From Planctomycetota bacterium (GTDB lineage Bacteria; Planctomycetota; PUPC01; JACPCR01), in the NCBI GenBank assembly GCA_030740295.1, contig JASLXP010000155.1, positions 1 through 39,266 on the forward strand: 39,266 nt of DNA. The letters are read 5' to 3'. The position numbers and the translations under genes were made by a program. The stretch's first letter is position 1; each line of letters starts with the position of its first letter. Positions 8,846 through 16,681 of the stretch are shown piece after piece. A model generated the notes under the pieces. The model worked only from the letters and a program-made list of their open reading frames with translations, searched no databases and was not told the DNA's origin.

Positions 8846-9123
8846 ATGTGCTGATGTGTTTGCGCCCAGACGGGCATGCCGCTTCTGAGGCTGACATTGG
8901 CCACGAGAAATCTCCGCGCGACAGACCCCACGCATCCTCACCTTCAAGAAGCCCTCGAAATTCACAGCAGACTCCCCGTTTTTGCCGGGTATCAATTTCT
9001 CCTACAAGACTTTCAAAGCCGGCGGCGGAGTTAGTAGGCTTACTCCTCGAAGCACTTCTCGCCCCAATCCCTGAATTCGATACGGCCAGCGGAGTCAGAC
9101 TCAACTTTTACCGATTGTTGGAG
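8846..9123. other. Intergenic stretch without a recognised gene
   Basis: These 278 bp separate two genes whose stop codons face each other (phosphoesterase on the plus strand, 309-aa gene on the minus strand). Short open frames exist on both strands but none has recognisable composition, a good start or a domain. I see no clear hairpin with a T-run. Confidence 0.5.
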
Positions 9124-10053
9124 CTATTGTGGCTCAACCTGAAATGTCCTGTTAAGTCCGGAATTCTCACTCATGAATTGCTCAAATGTGGAGAGTAGTC
9201 CTTCTGTCTGATCTTCATGAGTTTGTACGACAAGACGAACTTGCGTACGCCATCCATCTCCCGGATGCAGGTCCCTGCCAAAGAGGGAAAGATACAACGC
9301 ATGATGTTTGGCCACGCCGTCATAATTATCCCCGTCTGCTGAATAGGTAACGCCGACGGACGACACGTCCTCAGGCCGTCCCATCAGGATAACGTCAACA
9401 CGCTTGTCCGAAGCGATACCGACTGGAAAAGCATATCGTCTACCACACGCTGCTCGCCAATACCATCGTCCCCTCTGGCCACGCCCATCCGTCATGATGT
9501 GCGCCGCATGCTCATCTCTTGGAAAGAAGGGATACATCCCGTGAAAGGCAGGATTGTCTGTGACGTCTATTCGCTCGTATTCTCCGTCTTCTGCTAAGTC
9601 GTTCTTCCTTACGAACAGACCGCCATTCAAACTTTCTGCAACGTAATTGCTGAATAGCAGTTCGTAGTCGGGATAAAAGGCATATCCCTCAATGGATAGA
9701 TCCAGGTCTATAATATTGGGTTCTCTTACGGCGAAGATGGCACTTACTTTCACCTGGTTGGTAACAGTTGGGTTCCATACCAGAAGTGCACCGTTTTCAT
9801 TGCGGGTCACCTCAGGCTTGATTGCCCTATATTCCGTGAGCCAGCTGTTCCTTGCATAAGAGCGAAACACAGTGAATGAACCGGCTCTCTTCATCATACC
9901 GCCCTCCGGTGAGACCCGTATGCCGGTATCTTTGTGAACCAACTCCACGAAACGATGGCGGTTGTCTGGATGCTCATCACTGTCCGCAACGAAGATCCCT
10001 TTCAGGTCACTCATCTCGAATGCAAGCCGGCTGTTGTCCCAAACATTTCCCAT
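9124..10053 (-). CDS. Hypothetical protein, 309 aa, beta-rich
   Basis: I do not assign a family. The protein is soluble and rich in beta-strand-like and aromatic stretches (GSFTVFRSYARNSW, RGRWYWRAACGRRYAFPVG), as in galactose-mutarotase-like or sugar-binding beta-sandwich proteins, but that is only a resemblance. The C-terminal motif DGWRTQVRLVVQTHEDQTEGLL ends the fold. The start is well supported: AAGGAG at 10060–10065 (complement strand) lies 6 nt from the ATG. It is followed upstream, on the same strand, by the glycosyltransferase remnant and a GT39 gene, which suggests but does not prove a role in carbohydrate metabolism. Confidence 0.75.
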   Translation of the reverse strand: MGNVWDNSRLAFEMSDLKGIFVADSDEHPDNRHRFVELVHKDTGIRVSPEGGMMKRAGSFTVFRSYARNSWLTEYRAIKPEVTRNENGALLVWNPTVTNQVKVSAIFAVREPNIIDLDLSIEGYAFYPDYELLFSNYVAESLNGGLFVRKNDLAEDGEYERIDVTDNPAFHGMYPFFPRDEHAAHIMTDGRGQRGRWYWRAACGRRYAFPVGIASDKRVDVILMGRPEDVSSVGVTYSADGDNYDGVAKHHALYLSLFGRDLHPGDGWRTQVRLVVQTHEDQTEGLLSTFEQFMSENSGLNRTFQVEPQ

Positions 10054-10059
10054 TCTTTG

Positions 10060-10065
10060 CTCCTT
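10060..10065 (-). promoter_or_regulatory. Strong ribosome binding site
   Basis: AAGGAG lies 6 nt upstream of the ATG of the 309-aa gene. It is one of only a few canonical Shine-Dalgarno sequences in the window, and it fixes that start. Confidence 0.8.
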
Positions 10066-10122
10066 ACTTGCTTATTCTTGCGCAAACGTCTGAGCTGAAA
10101 TTTGCAGCCTGCACGAGCACTG

Positions 10123-10604
10123 CTACAGGGCATTGATCATTTCTTCAACCATCTGTTCCGCCCGCTTCAGATACGTGTGTTCGCGCCGGGCGTATTCGTA
10201 ACCCTGGCGTGCGATGCGTTCGCGATCTTCGTGGTTTGAGGTGTAGAAATTCAGTTTGTCATCCAGATCTTTCTGGCCGATGAAGGTGGCGAGGTGTTCG
10301 TCCGGCGTGAAAAGGCGGAGGAGGTCGGGGGTTTCATTGGTCAGCATGAAAATTCCTTGAGCCGCTCGATGAGCGCCAGGCTTGCAGGAAGATTGCTCGG
10401 TCCCGGAACGGGCGCGACTGGGAAAATTTCTATCGGTATGCCGAGCTCCTCGAACAGCGGCATCATCGGACCGCCCAGTCTGGACAGGAGGAGAGTGATT
10501 GAGAACCGCGACCGATCCAGGTGCCGGCACAACTGCAGGATGTGTTGCTCGACCCCACCGAACGGGAGGTATTCGTGGAGAAAGGCCAGGCGGATTTTCT
10601 TCAT
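10123..10604 (-). pseudogene. Scrambled glycosyltransferase remnant (GT4-like N-terminus, CgeB-like C-terminus)
   Basis: The first 87 codons (10341–10604) read as the N-terminal Rossmann part of a GT4-type glycosyltransferase: IRLAFLHEYLPFGGVEQHIL, then FEELGIPIEIF. The frame then meets TGA. The adjacent frame, entered near 10349, reads as the C-terminal end of a CgeB/Glyco_trans_1_2-type enzyme: FMLTNETPDLLRLFTPDEH, then REHTYLKRAEQMVEEMI, ending at 10123. A complete GT4 enzyme has about 370 aa, so roughly 200 central residues are missing and the pieces are out of frame. The simplest reading is an internal deletion fusing two neighbouring glycosyltransferase genes. The remnant starts 12 nt after the GT39 stop. 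Confidence 0.7.
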
Positions 10605-10616
10605 GATGCGACGGCC

Positions 10617-12371
10617 TCAATGCGGTGAATTCTCATCTCTTTCTTCATTGCACAGAAGCATCATCGTCTTACTGCCCACCGGCTCTTCGTGCACCACATA
10701 CCAGAGTTTTTTCACCTCGTCCGTCAGAGGCTCGTAGCGCGCCCGCCGAATGAACATAAAGGCCCGCCCTCCCTGTGCGTAATCTGTCATCCACATGCTT
10801 ATCTGTTTCGGCCCACCATTATATTCATCAAGCCGGCGGTCCATGTAAAAGATGTAAGTGTTGTTTGAAGACCACGAACCGGCAAAACCCATTCGGTCGG
10901 CCGGCCTAACCATCTGTTTCGCCTTCACACAGAGGTCTTTTGCTGACTTCACCTCATTGAAAGCAGGAAGTAGAGCGGCCGACGAATAGATGAAGATGAG
11001 CCCAATCGTGCCAGCAAGCGTTACCAGAGATTTCTCAATATGTCTGCTGAGCAAAAGAAGTCCCACGACAGAGCCAGCCATTCCGAGGATGCCCGGCACA
11101 AGAAACAGCTTGAAGAATCTCTCGTAGGCCGCCGCTTTACCAGCCAGTTCAGGCCTTAGAATGATGGCCAACACCGCGATGCTGACGAGAAGCAAGAGCG
11201 ACAGGCTGAAACCAACAGGCCATCCGATCTCCCTGGTTCCTCCTCCTCTGTCCTCCATGACTGAATCCACCCACCAGCCGATGACCAGGCACATCGCCGG
11301 ATAGAGCGGGAGCAGGTATTTGCCCTGCTTGGATTGCGACGCGGAAAAGAAAAGGAACGAAAACACCAACCAGAGCAGAAAGAACCATCCAAGCAGGCTG
11401 GATTCGCTCTTTCTCCGTCGCCACACAAAACGGAGAGCGAAAGGCAGCAGAAAGAACCAGGGGAAGAACTCTCCGGGCAGCAGGACAAGGTAGTGATAAA
11501 AGGGATTCTTGTGATTGTATGCCTCAAAGAAACGGGTCACGTTTTCGTAAATGAAATTCTTCTGTGCGAACTCTGCTCCACCGACCTCTTTGCCGGTCAG
11601 GTAATACCAGGGAGCAGGTATCGCGAGACAGATGGCCACCCCGACCAGAAAAGGCAGCCAGCGCCTGAAGCCCGGAAATTCCTTCAACTGCCATTGCCGA
11701 AAGACCATCAGCGGGCCCAATCCCCAAAACACCAGCACGCATGCCAACGGCCCCTTCGCCAGGAAGGCGATACCAACGCAGACAAATCCTGGCACGGCGT
11801 AGTTCCATGCCTTTCTCGGATTGACGTACGCCAGATAGATCAGCAGAACCGACGCGGATGAGAAACTGGCGAACAGCATGTCCGTCTGCACGTATCTCGC
11901 GTTCCACCAGGTTTTGAAGGCGGTCATCACCATCAGCCCTGCGAGCAGTCCGGCACGCACGCCAAGCTGCGAGACGCCGAACGCAAAGGTCGCCATCACC
12001 ATACCAGTGGCAGCCACTGCCGAGGGTATCCTTGCCAGGCCTTCGGTTACCTCGCCGTTCAGTTTTCCTAGAAGGGCAACAGACCAGAACAGCAATGGTG
12101 GTTTTTTCACGTAAACCATCCCGTTGCGACGGGGCACAACGTAATCGCCTGACTCCATCATTTCCCTGGAAACAAGCGTAAAGCGCGGCTCATCCGGGGC
12201 CCACAGGTCACGCTTTCCGAGCCATGGAAAATACAAGGCCCCGCACAGAATGAGCAGGCCGACCGCCCCCTGCCTGGTGGTAATGTTCTGCGGCAGTCCC
12301 CTCTTCGCCTCAGTGTTGATTTCCTGCTTCTGGTCGTATGGGTCAGACTTTTCGTTTGATATCGATGTCAT
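10617..12371 (-). CDS. ArnT/PMT-like membrane glycosyltransferase (GT39/GT83 type)
   Basis: The protein has 584 aa from the ATG; a GTG six codons upstream is an alternative, and neither start has a clear Shine-Dalgarno. About ten to twelve transmembrane helices follow a short polar N-terminus. The first periplasmic loop holds the GT-C signature, with acidic residues in RDLWAPDEPRFTLVSREM and then YVKKPPLLFW. This matches ArnT-like, lipid-linked-sugar-dependent transferases (PMT_2, PF13231). The C-terminal soluble segment (about 500–584, TYIFYMDRRLDEYN) also fits this family. The role is inferred to be transfer of a polyprenyl-phosphate sugar to an envelope lipid or protein. A damaged cytoplasmic-type glycosyltransferase gene lies immediately downstream. 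Confidence 0.88.
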   Translation of the reverse strand: MTSISNEKSDPYDQKQEINTEAKRGLPQNITTRQGAVGLLILCGALYFPWLGKRDLWAPDEPRFTLVSREMMESGDYVVPRRNGMVYVKKPPLLFWSVALLGKLNGEVTEGLARIPSAVAATGMVMATFAFGVSQLGVRAGLLAGLMVMTAFKTWWNARYVQTDMLFASFSSASVLLIYLAYVNPRKAWNYAVPGFVCVGIAFLAKGPLACVLVFWGLGPLMVFRQWQLKEFPGFRRWLPFLVGVAICLAIPAPWYYLTGKEVGGAEFAQKNFIYENVTRFFEAYNHKNPFYHYLVLLPGEFFPWFFLLPFALRFVWRRRKSESSLLGWFFLLWLVFSFLFFSASQSKQGKYLLPLYPAMCLVIGWWVDSVMEDRGGGTREIGWPVGFSLSLLLLVSIAVLAIILRPELAGKAAAYERFFKLFLVPGILGMAGSVVGLLLLSRHIEKSLVTLAGTIGLIFIYSSAALLPAFNEVKSAKDLCVKAKQMVRPADRMGFAGSWSSNNTYIFYMDRRLDEYNGGPKQISMWMTDYAQGGRAFMFIRRARYEPLTDEVKKLWYVVHEEPVGSKTMMLLCNEERDENSPH

Positions 12372-12583
12372 ATCTGAATATTCGAGCACTGCCTAAATGC
12401 TGCGAAGTAAGCATCCAGGCCCATTCGGGTTCGGAGAGGAGCTACGATTATCTTGGCCTGCGCCTGGTAAATCCTCATATTCTTGCACCATTGGCGCGCC
12501 GGCAGTCTCAATGCCCTCCCGAAAAGGGGCGAAGCTTAACGTGAGTACCGATTTCCGGCATCACGGGTTGCTCAACAAGAACG

Positions 12584-12598
12584 CGCGAACTGTTCGCG
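12584..12598. promoter_or_regulatory. Perfect 15-bp palindrome, possible operator
   Basis: CGCGAAC-T-GTTCGCG lies in the 305-bp intergenic region between the divergent GT39 and thioredoxin–MsrA genes, about 80 bp before the latter start. The centre resembles a LexA half-site, but the spacing is wrong for the known LexA boxes. The remainder of the gap shows nothing else. Confidence 0.35.
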
Positions 12599-12676
12599 GC
12601 ACTGAAATATTTATCGGAACGCCCTTCGTGTTTCTGTAAACTTAGTAATCGTCATCTCATCAGTGGAATCAGGCTT

Positions 12677-13594
12677 ATGCCACATCTACTCACTTTCATG
12701 CTTCTATCGGTCCCACTCCAGGCGAAGAATCCAACCGAACTGGGGAAGGTCCGCTGGCAAAGAGATCTCGATGCCGCGCTCGCACAGTCGAAGAAAAGTG
12801 GAAAGCCTGTCTTTGCCCTGTTTCAAGAGATTCCCGGCTGTTCGACCTGCCAGAATTTTGGGAGTGGGCCCCTTTCACAACCACTTCTGGTAGAAGCCAT
12901 CGAGACAGAGTTTGTGCCGCTGGCGATTTATAACAACCGCAAAGGAAAGGATAATCAGGTGCTGAAGCGCTTTGGCGAGCCGTCATGGAACAACCCAGTG
13001 GTTCGATTTCTAGGCGCTGATGGCAAGGATGTAATTAAGAGACGTGACCGGGTTTGGAAGACAGGAGGTATCGCCAAGCGGATGGTCGATGCTCTGTCCG
13101 CCGCGTCGCGCCCTGTTCCAGGGTACCTCGATGCGGTGGTTCAGGAACACTCGGAACGGAAGGAAAAGACGACCTTCGCTATGCATTGCTTCTGGGATGG
13201 GGAGGCACGGTTGGGTGCAATGGACGGAGTTATCGCGACTCGCACGGGCCACGTCGGTGGCGCAGAAGTGGTCGAATTGACATTCGCACCAGGTCGCACT
13301 GGAATCGACAAGCTGTTAAAGGCAGCCAGAGGCCAAGGCTGCGCGAGCCGAGTCTTCGCACAATCGAAGGAGCAGTACGAGGCCGCAAAGGCCATCATTG
13401 GGGACAGAGCCCGGCTCCTTACGACTGCCATCCGGCCAGCCAAATCTTCGGACCAGAAATTTGCGCTGCGCCGAAGCCGGTACGCCAAGCTTGATCTGAC
13501 GCCCTTTCAGCAGACAAAAGTAAACGCGGCATTGCGACTGGGAAAGACTCCTGACAAATGGCTGAGCCCTCGGCAGTTGGCGAAGATCAGATAG
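12677..13594 (+). CDS. Thioredoxin-like–MsrA-like fusion (VPGUxxT-type, Cys form)
   Basis: The protein has 305 aa with a short N-terminal hydrophobic stretch that may be a signal peptide. Residues about 20–130 are thioredoxin-like, with the redox motif IPGCSTC at about residues 53–59; in related planctomycete proteins this is VPGUxxT with selenocysteine, here encoded as TGT. Residues about 165–225 resemble methionine sulfoxide reductase A: the active-site-like CFWDGE, then GVIATRTGHVGG, AEVVELTF and LLKAARG. The MsrA loop between the GG and HAEVV-like part is deleted, and the glutamate of the classical GCFWG/GHAE pair is not obvious. The C-terminus (SDQKFALRRSRYAKLDLTPF) fits the same family. 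The inferred role is thiol-dependent oxidative repair or redox sensing in the envelope. Confidence 0.72.
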   Translation: MPHLLTFMLLSVPLQAKNPTELGKVRWQRDLDAALAQSKKSGKPVFALFQEIPGCSTCQNFGSGPLSQPLLVEAIETEFVPLAIYNNRKGKDNQVLKRFGEPSWNNPVVRFLGADGKDVIKRRDRVWKTGGIAKRMVDALSAASRPVPGYLDAVVQEHSERKEKTTFAMHCFWDGEARLGAMDGVIATRTGHVGGAEVVELTFAPGRTGIDKLLKAARGQGCASRVFAQSKEQYEAAKAIIGDRARLLTTAIRPAKSSDQKFALRRSRYAKLDLTPFQQTKVNAALRLGKTPDKWLSPRQLAKIR

Positions 13595-13681
13595 CAGCGA
13601 GGGCGAGTGCCTCCTCATATGCCAGTTAAATCGGTCACACAGTCTCCGATGTATCCGGATCGAAACTCGGCACCGACCTCG

Positions 13682-15286
13682 CTAGTGCTCGCGATCCCTG
13701 ACAACGCAGATGTGCCTTACCCACTCCTCATCTTTCTTTTCAGGAAAGTCCTTTCTGAAGTGCGCACCGCGGCTTTCTGTTCGCTCCAGCGCTGATGAGA
13801 TTATAGTCCGGCCGACAGTCAGCATGTTCTGAACTTCCCATCCGCTGGGTGAATCGAACTCGGTGTGGAGGGCGTAACGGCTCCACTGGTCGATGTGCTG
13901 AAGCGCGCTCTTGAGGGTTCTCTCATCTCTTTCGATTCCCACGCTCCGCCACATCTCGCTCTTGAGGGAGTGCCGCAGATCCCAAAGGTCCACCGGGGAA
14001 TGATGCGGATGCGTTACCTCGTGCCGGATGCGAAACACGTGCGGAGTATCCTGCCCGCTCACGGCCGCCTTGCCCGCGGCTTCCCCGCTTCGGAAACCGA
14101 AGACCAGGCCCTCGAGGAGAGAGTTGCTTCCGAGCCGGTTCGCTCCATGCAGCCCGGTGGAGGTCACTTCACCGCAGGCCAGGAGGCCGGTGACGTTCGT
14201 TCTGCCGTGGCCGTCAGTTTTAACACCACCGATCATGTAGTGCTGGGCCGGCCTGACCGGTATCGGCTCTTTCGCAATGTCGACATCAAACTGTTCGCAC
14301 ATGCCGTAAATACGGGGAAAGCGTGCTTTGAAATCGTCCTTTGGGATGTGCCGGACATCGAGGAAAACGTTGGTGTCTTCCGTGAGTTTCATCTCCTTGA
14401 CGATGGACTGACTGACCACGTCGCGAGGCGCCATCCCCCCCTTTTCGTGGTAATTCGACATAAACGGCTTACCTGCGCGATTGATGAGGATGCCACCTTC
14501 GCCGCGCACGGCCTCCGAAATCAGAGCCCGGGTCGAGCCGGCGACGTAAAGCGTCGTAGGATGGAATTGGACAAATTCCATATCCTGCAGCGCTGCGCCC
14601 GCGCGGTAGGCAGCGGCCATGCCGTCACCGGTCACGACCTCGGGATTTGTCGTCTCGCGATACATCTGCCCGCAGCCGCCAGTCGCGAGAATGATCTGCC
14701 TCGCCCAGATGCAGTAGATCCCATCCGCAATACTGGAAACCAGGAGCCCGACGCAGTTCCCCTCGTGGGTCAGCAGATCGAGGCAGAAGGTGTTTTCAAG
14801 GACGCGGATGTTATCGATGCTGTAGGTGGTATCCGCCAGGCAGCGCGTAATCTCGAAGCCGGTGGAATCCCCATGAGCATGGATGATCCTCGGACCCGAG
14901 TGTCCGCCCTCTTGCGTGTAGTGAAGGTCGTCGCCTTCCTTATCGAAGCTGGCACCCCAACCCATCATCTCACGGATGAGCCCCGGGCCGTCATGAACAA
15001 CCTGCTTCACTATCTTCGGGTCAGAGATCTCGCGCCCGGATTTCAGCGTGTCCTCAATGTGGCTCTCGAAGGTGTCATCCGGATGCAGAACCGCAGCTAT
15101 TCCGCCCTGAGCCCAGGGAGTGCTTCCCTTGTCAATTTTGTCCTTGGTGACAACGATCACCTCCGCATGCCGGGCCGCCTGGATGGCCGCACGGAGTCCC
15201 GCCACGCCGCTGCCCACCACCGCGACGTCGGTGAAAATGTGCGAGAGCATCTGGGTATCGAAATTGATCAGGTAACGGTTTGTCAT
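13682..15286 (-). CDS. nadB: L-aspartate oxidase
   Basis: The protein has 534 aa, the usual length. The FAD-binding dinucleotide fold is at the N-terminus (VAVVGSGVAGLRAAIQAA, about residues 21–38), followed by STPWAQGGIAAV, the substrate-loop signature EGGHSGPRIIHAHGDSTG and ATGGCGQMYRETTNP. It oxidises L-aspartate to iminoaspartate in the first step of de novo NAD synthesis, in the cytoplasm. No nadA or nadC is nearby, so the gene is unlinked to its pathway here. The ATG is 8 nt downstream of a GTTTCAG heptamer repeat, read on the opposite strand. Its stop faces the stop of the thioredoxin–MsrA gene 87 bp away. Confidence 0.97.
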   Translation of the reverse strand: MTNRYLINFDTQMLSHIFTDVAVVGSGVAGLRAAIQAARHAEVIVVTKDKIDKGSTPWAQGGIAAVLHPDDTFESHIEDTLKSGREISDPKIVKQVVHDGPGLIREMMGWGASFDKEGDDLHYTQEGGHSGPRIIHAHGDSTGFEITRCLADTTYSIDNIRVLENTFCLDLLTHEGNCVGLLVSSIADGIYCIWARQIILATGGCGQMYRETTNPEVVTGDGMAAAYRAGAALQDMEFVQFHPTTLYVAGSTRALISEAVRGEGGILINRAGKPFMSNYHEKGGMAPRDVVSQSIVKEMKLTEDTNVFLDVRHIPKDDFKARFPRIYGMCEQFDVDIAKEPIPVRPAQHYMIGGVKTDGHGRTNVTGLLACGEVTSTGLHGANRLGSNSLLEGLVFGFRSGEAAGKAAVSGQDTPHVFRIRHEVTHPHHSPVDLWDLRHSLKSEMWRSVGIERDERTLKSALQHIDQWSRYALHTEFDSPSGWEVQNMLTVGRTIISSALERTESRGAHFRKDFPEKKDEEWVRHICVVRDREH

Positions 15287-15294
15287 CGAATGAG

Positions 15295-15315
15295 GTTTCA
15301 GTTTTCAGGTTTCAG
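15295..15315. repeat. Heptamer array (GTTTCAG word)
   Basis: Three exact 7-nt units (GTTTCAG, TTTTCAG, GTTTCAG) start 8 nt upstream of the nadB start codon. The 140-bp gap to the esterase stop holds no other feature. Confidence 0.55.
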
Positions 15316-15426
15316 GAATCTTCCTCTTCAGGGCAGTCTTACGGCCGCGCCCTGGGGTCGCCAGCGAAAGCAGAGAACTCCCGAAAATCTCTGCTTCATC
15401 AGCAACTCTGGACATGAAGGCTGGAT

Positions 15427-16590
15427 TCACTCCAGCCCCTGTGCCTTTCGTAATGACCCAACAATGTCGGCCTCGCCTTTCAAGGCATCCGCCGGGCGCG
15501 GGTGCTCTTCGTTGAATGACTTCATCGTTTCGAAGTCTTCGATGGTATTGGGGCTCTCGTCAACCTTGCCGTCATCGTTCAACACGCGCTTGATATTGAG
15601 CCCGAGGTGTTTTGCCATGAACGGGTACATTGCCTGTCGTTTGGATGGGCCATAGTCATGGCCTTCTGACCCGAAGTGAGCATTCTGGGTTCTGTCGGCC
15701 GCATCGAAGAGTTTGAACACATTCTGAATGTAGGGGAACTCGAGCTCTGGAGTGTTCTTTGTCCAGTCTTTGCCACACGAAATGAGCATGAGCGGCCGGG
15801 GCGCGGACAACGCTGCGATGTCCGCATTGTTCGTCATGTGTTTGTCGCTTTTGTGAATGGGCAGCCCCGATTCACAGATGCAACCGCCATAGAAAGTGGA
15901 GGACACCATCACCGTCGGCACGGACACGGAAACACGGTCGTCGACCGCGGTCAGCAGAAATGTCTGTGTCCCGCCTCCGGATGAACCGGTAATGCCCATG
16001 CGATTTGGGTCGACGCCAGGAACGCTGACCAGAAAGTCGAGGGCGCGAATGCTGTTCCAGAGTTGCAGTGTGAGCGCATGCCTGATGCGATGCCGCTTCA
16101 CCTGCGTGGAATCCCCATACCCGACCATGCTGTACCCGAACACCACCGCGCCCATGCGTGCAAGCGAGGCGGACCGCTGCTGGTTCTGTTCACGGAAACG
16201 TCCTATCTTGCCGTGCCCGTGCGGGCATAGAACCCCGGGATACATGTTTTTCTTTGCATTAAGAATTGAACCTGAGCGCCCCTTCGGCGGCCTATGCGGC
16301 AGATACAGATTCCCGGTGACGAAGAATCCTGGAACGCTTTCGAACGCGACGTTCAACGCCGAATACCCGTCACGATCGCGCCAACTGTGTATCCGGGATT
16401 TCAACGGCGTCTTTCTCGGCAGTGGTGAAAGACGCGCACCCTTCAATATCTGCTTGCGGATAATCTTGGACCGGGACTGCCATGTTGCTTTCGAATCAAA
16501 AAGCCCGGCGAGGATTTTGAGATCGCTCTGACCCTTATCCGCCGCATGGGCAGGAACGAGCAAGACTGCTAACAGCGTGACATGCTTCAT
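15427..16590 (-). CDS. Secreted acetyl-xylan-esterase-like alpha/beta hydrolase
   Basis: The protein has 387 aa from the ATG at 16590, chosen because MKHVTLLAVLLVPAHAADK is a clean signal peptide; an upstream in-frame start would add eight residues. The alpha/beta-hydrolase core shows a family-typical oxyanion region (GVLCPHGHGKIGRF), the nucleophile elbow GITGSSGGGTQT (Ser of GSSGG), the acid region (LMLISCGKDWTKNTPE) and the catalytic His in FGSEGHDYG. This arrangement resembles acetyl xylan esterase / dienelactone-hydrolase relatives that planctomycetes encode in large numbers. The inferred role is extracytoplasmic removal of acyl groups from polysaccharides. It is co-oriented with the heparinase-like gene, 67 bp upstream. 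Confidence 0.82.
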   Translation of the reverse strand: MKHVTLLAVLLVPAHAADKGQSDLKILAGLFDSKATWQSRSKIIRKQILKGARLSPLPRKTPLKSRIHSWRDRDGYSALNVAFESVPGFFVTGNLYLPHRPPKGRSGSILNAKKNMYPGVLCPHGHGKIGRFREQNQQRSASLARMGAVVFGYSMVGYGDSTQVKRHRIRHALTLQLWNSIRALDFLVSVPGVDPNRMGITGSSGGGTQTFLLTAVDDRVSVSVPTVMVSSTFYGGCICESGLPIHKSDKHMTNNADIAALSAPRPLMLISCGKDWTKNTPELEFPYIQNVFKLFDAADRTQNAHFGSEGHDYGPSKRQAMYPFMAKHLGLNIKRVLNDDGKVDESPNTIEDFETMKSFNEEHPRPADALKGEADIVGSLRKAQGLE

Positions 16591-16681
16591 GAGGTCGAGC
16601 TCTGATCCGATCAAAGACTGAGAGCTGATCTGGGCGAGATTAAAATGGAGAATCCTGTGCGTGCGCCTTAACTTCGCAGCA

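Noticed and set aside
7937..8995. 352-aa open frame on the minus strand
   Set aside because: It is antisense to the metallophosphoesterase gene and shows no domain.
12584..12598. LexA box
   Set aside because: The half-sites are one base apart, unlike CGAACN4GTTCG or the direct-repeat alphaproteobacterial box.
12677..13594. Selenoprotein
   Set aside because: The position homologous to selenocysteine is TGT (Cys), and there is no in-frame TGA.
13865..15655. 596-aa open frame on the plus strand
   Set aside because: It runs antisense through nadB and into the esterase gene; no domain is visible.
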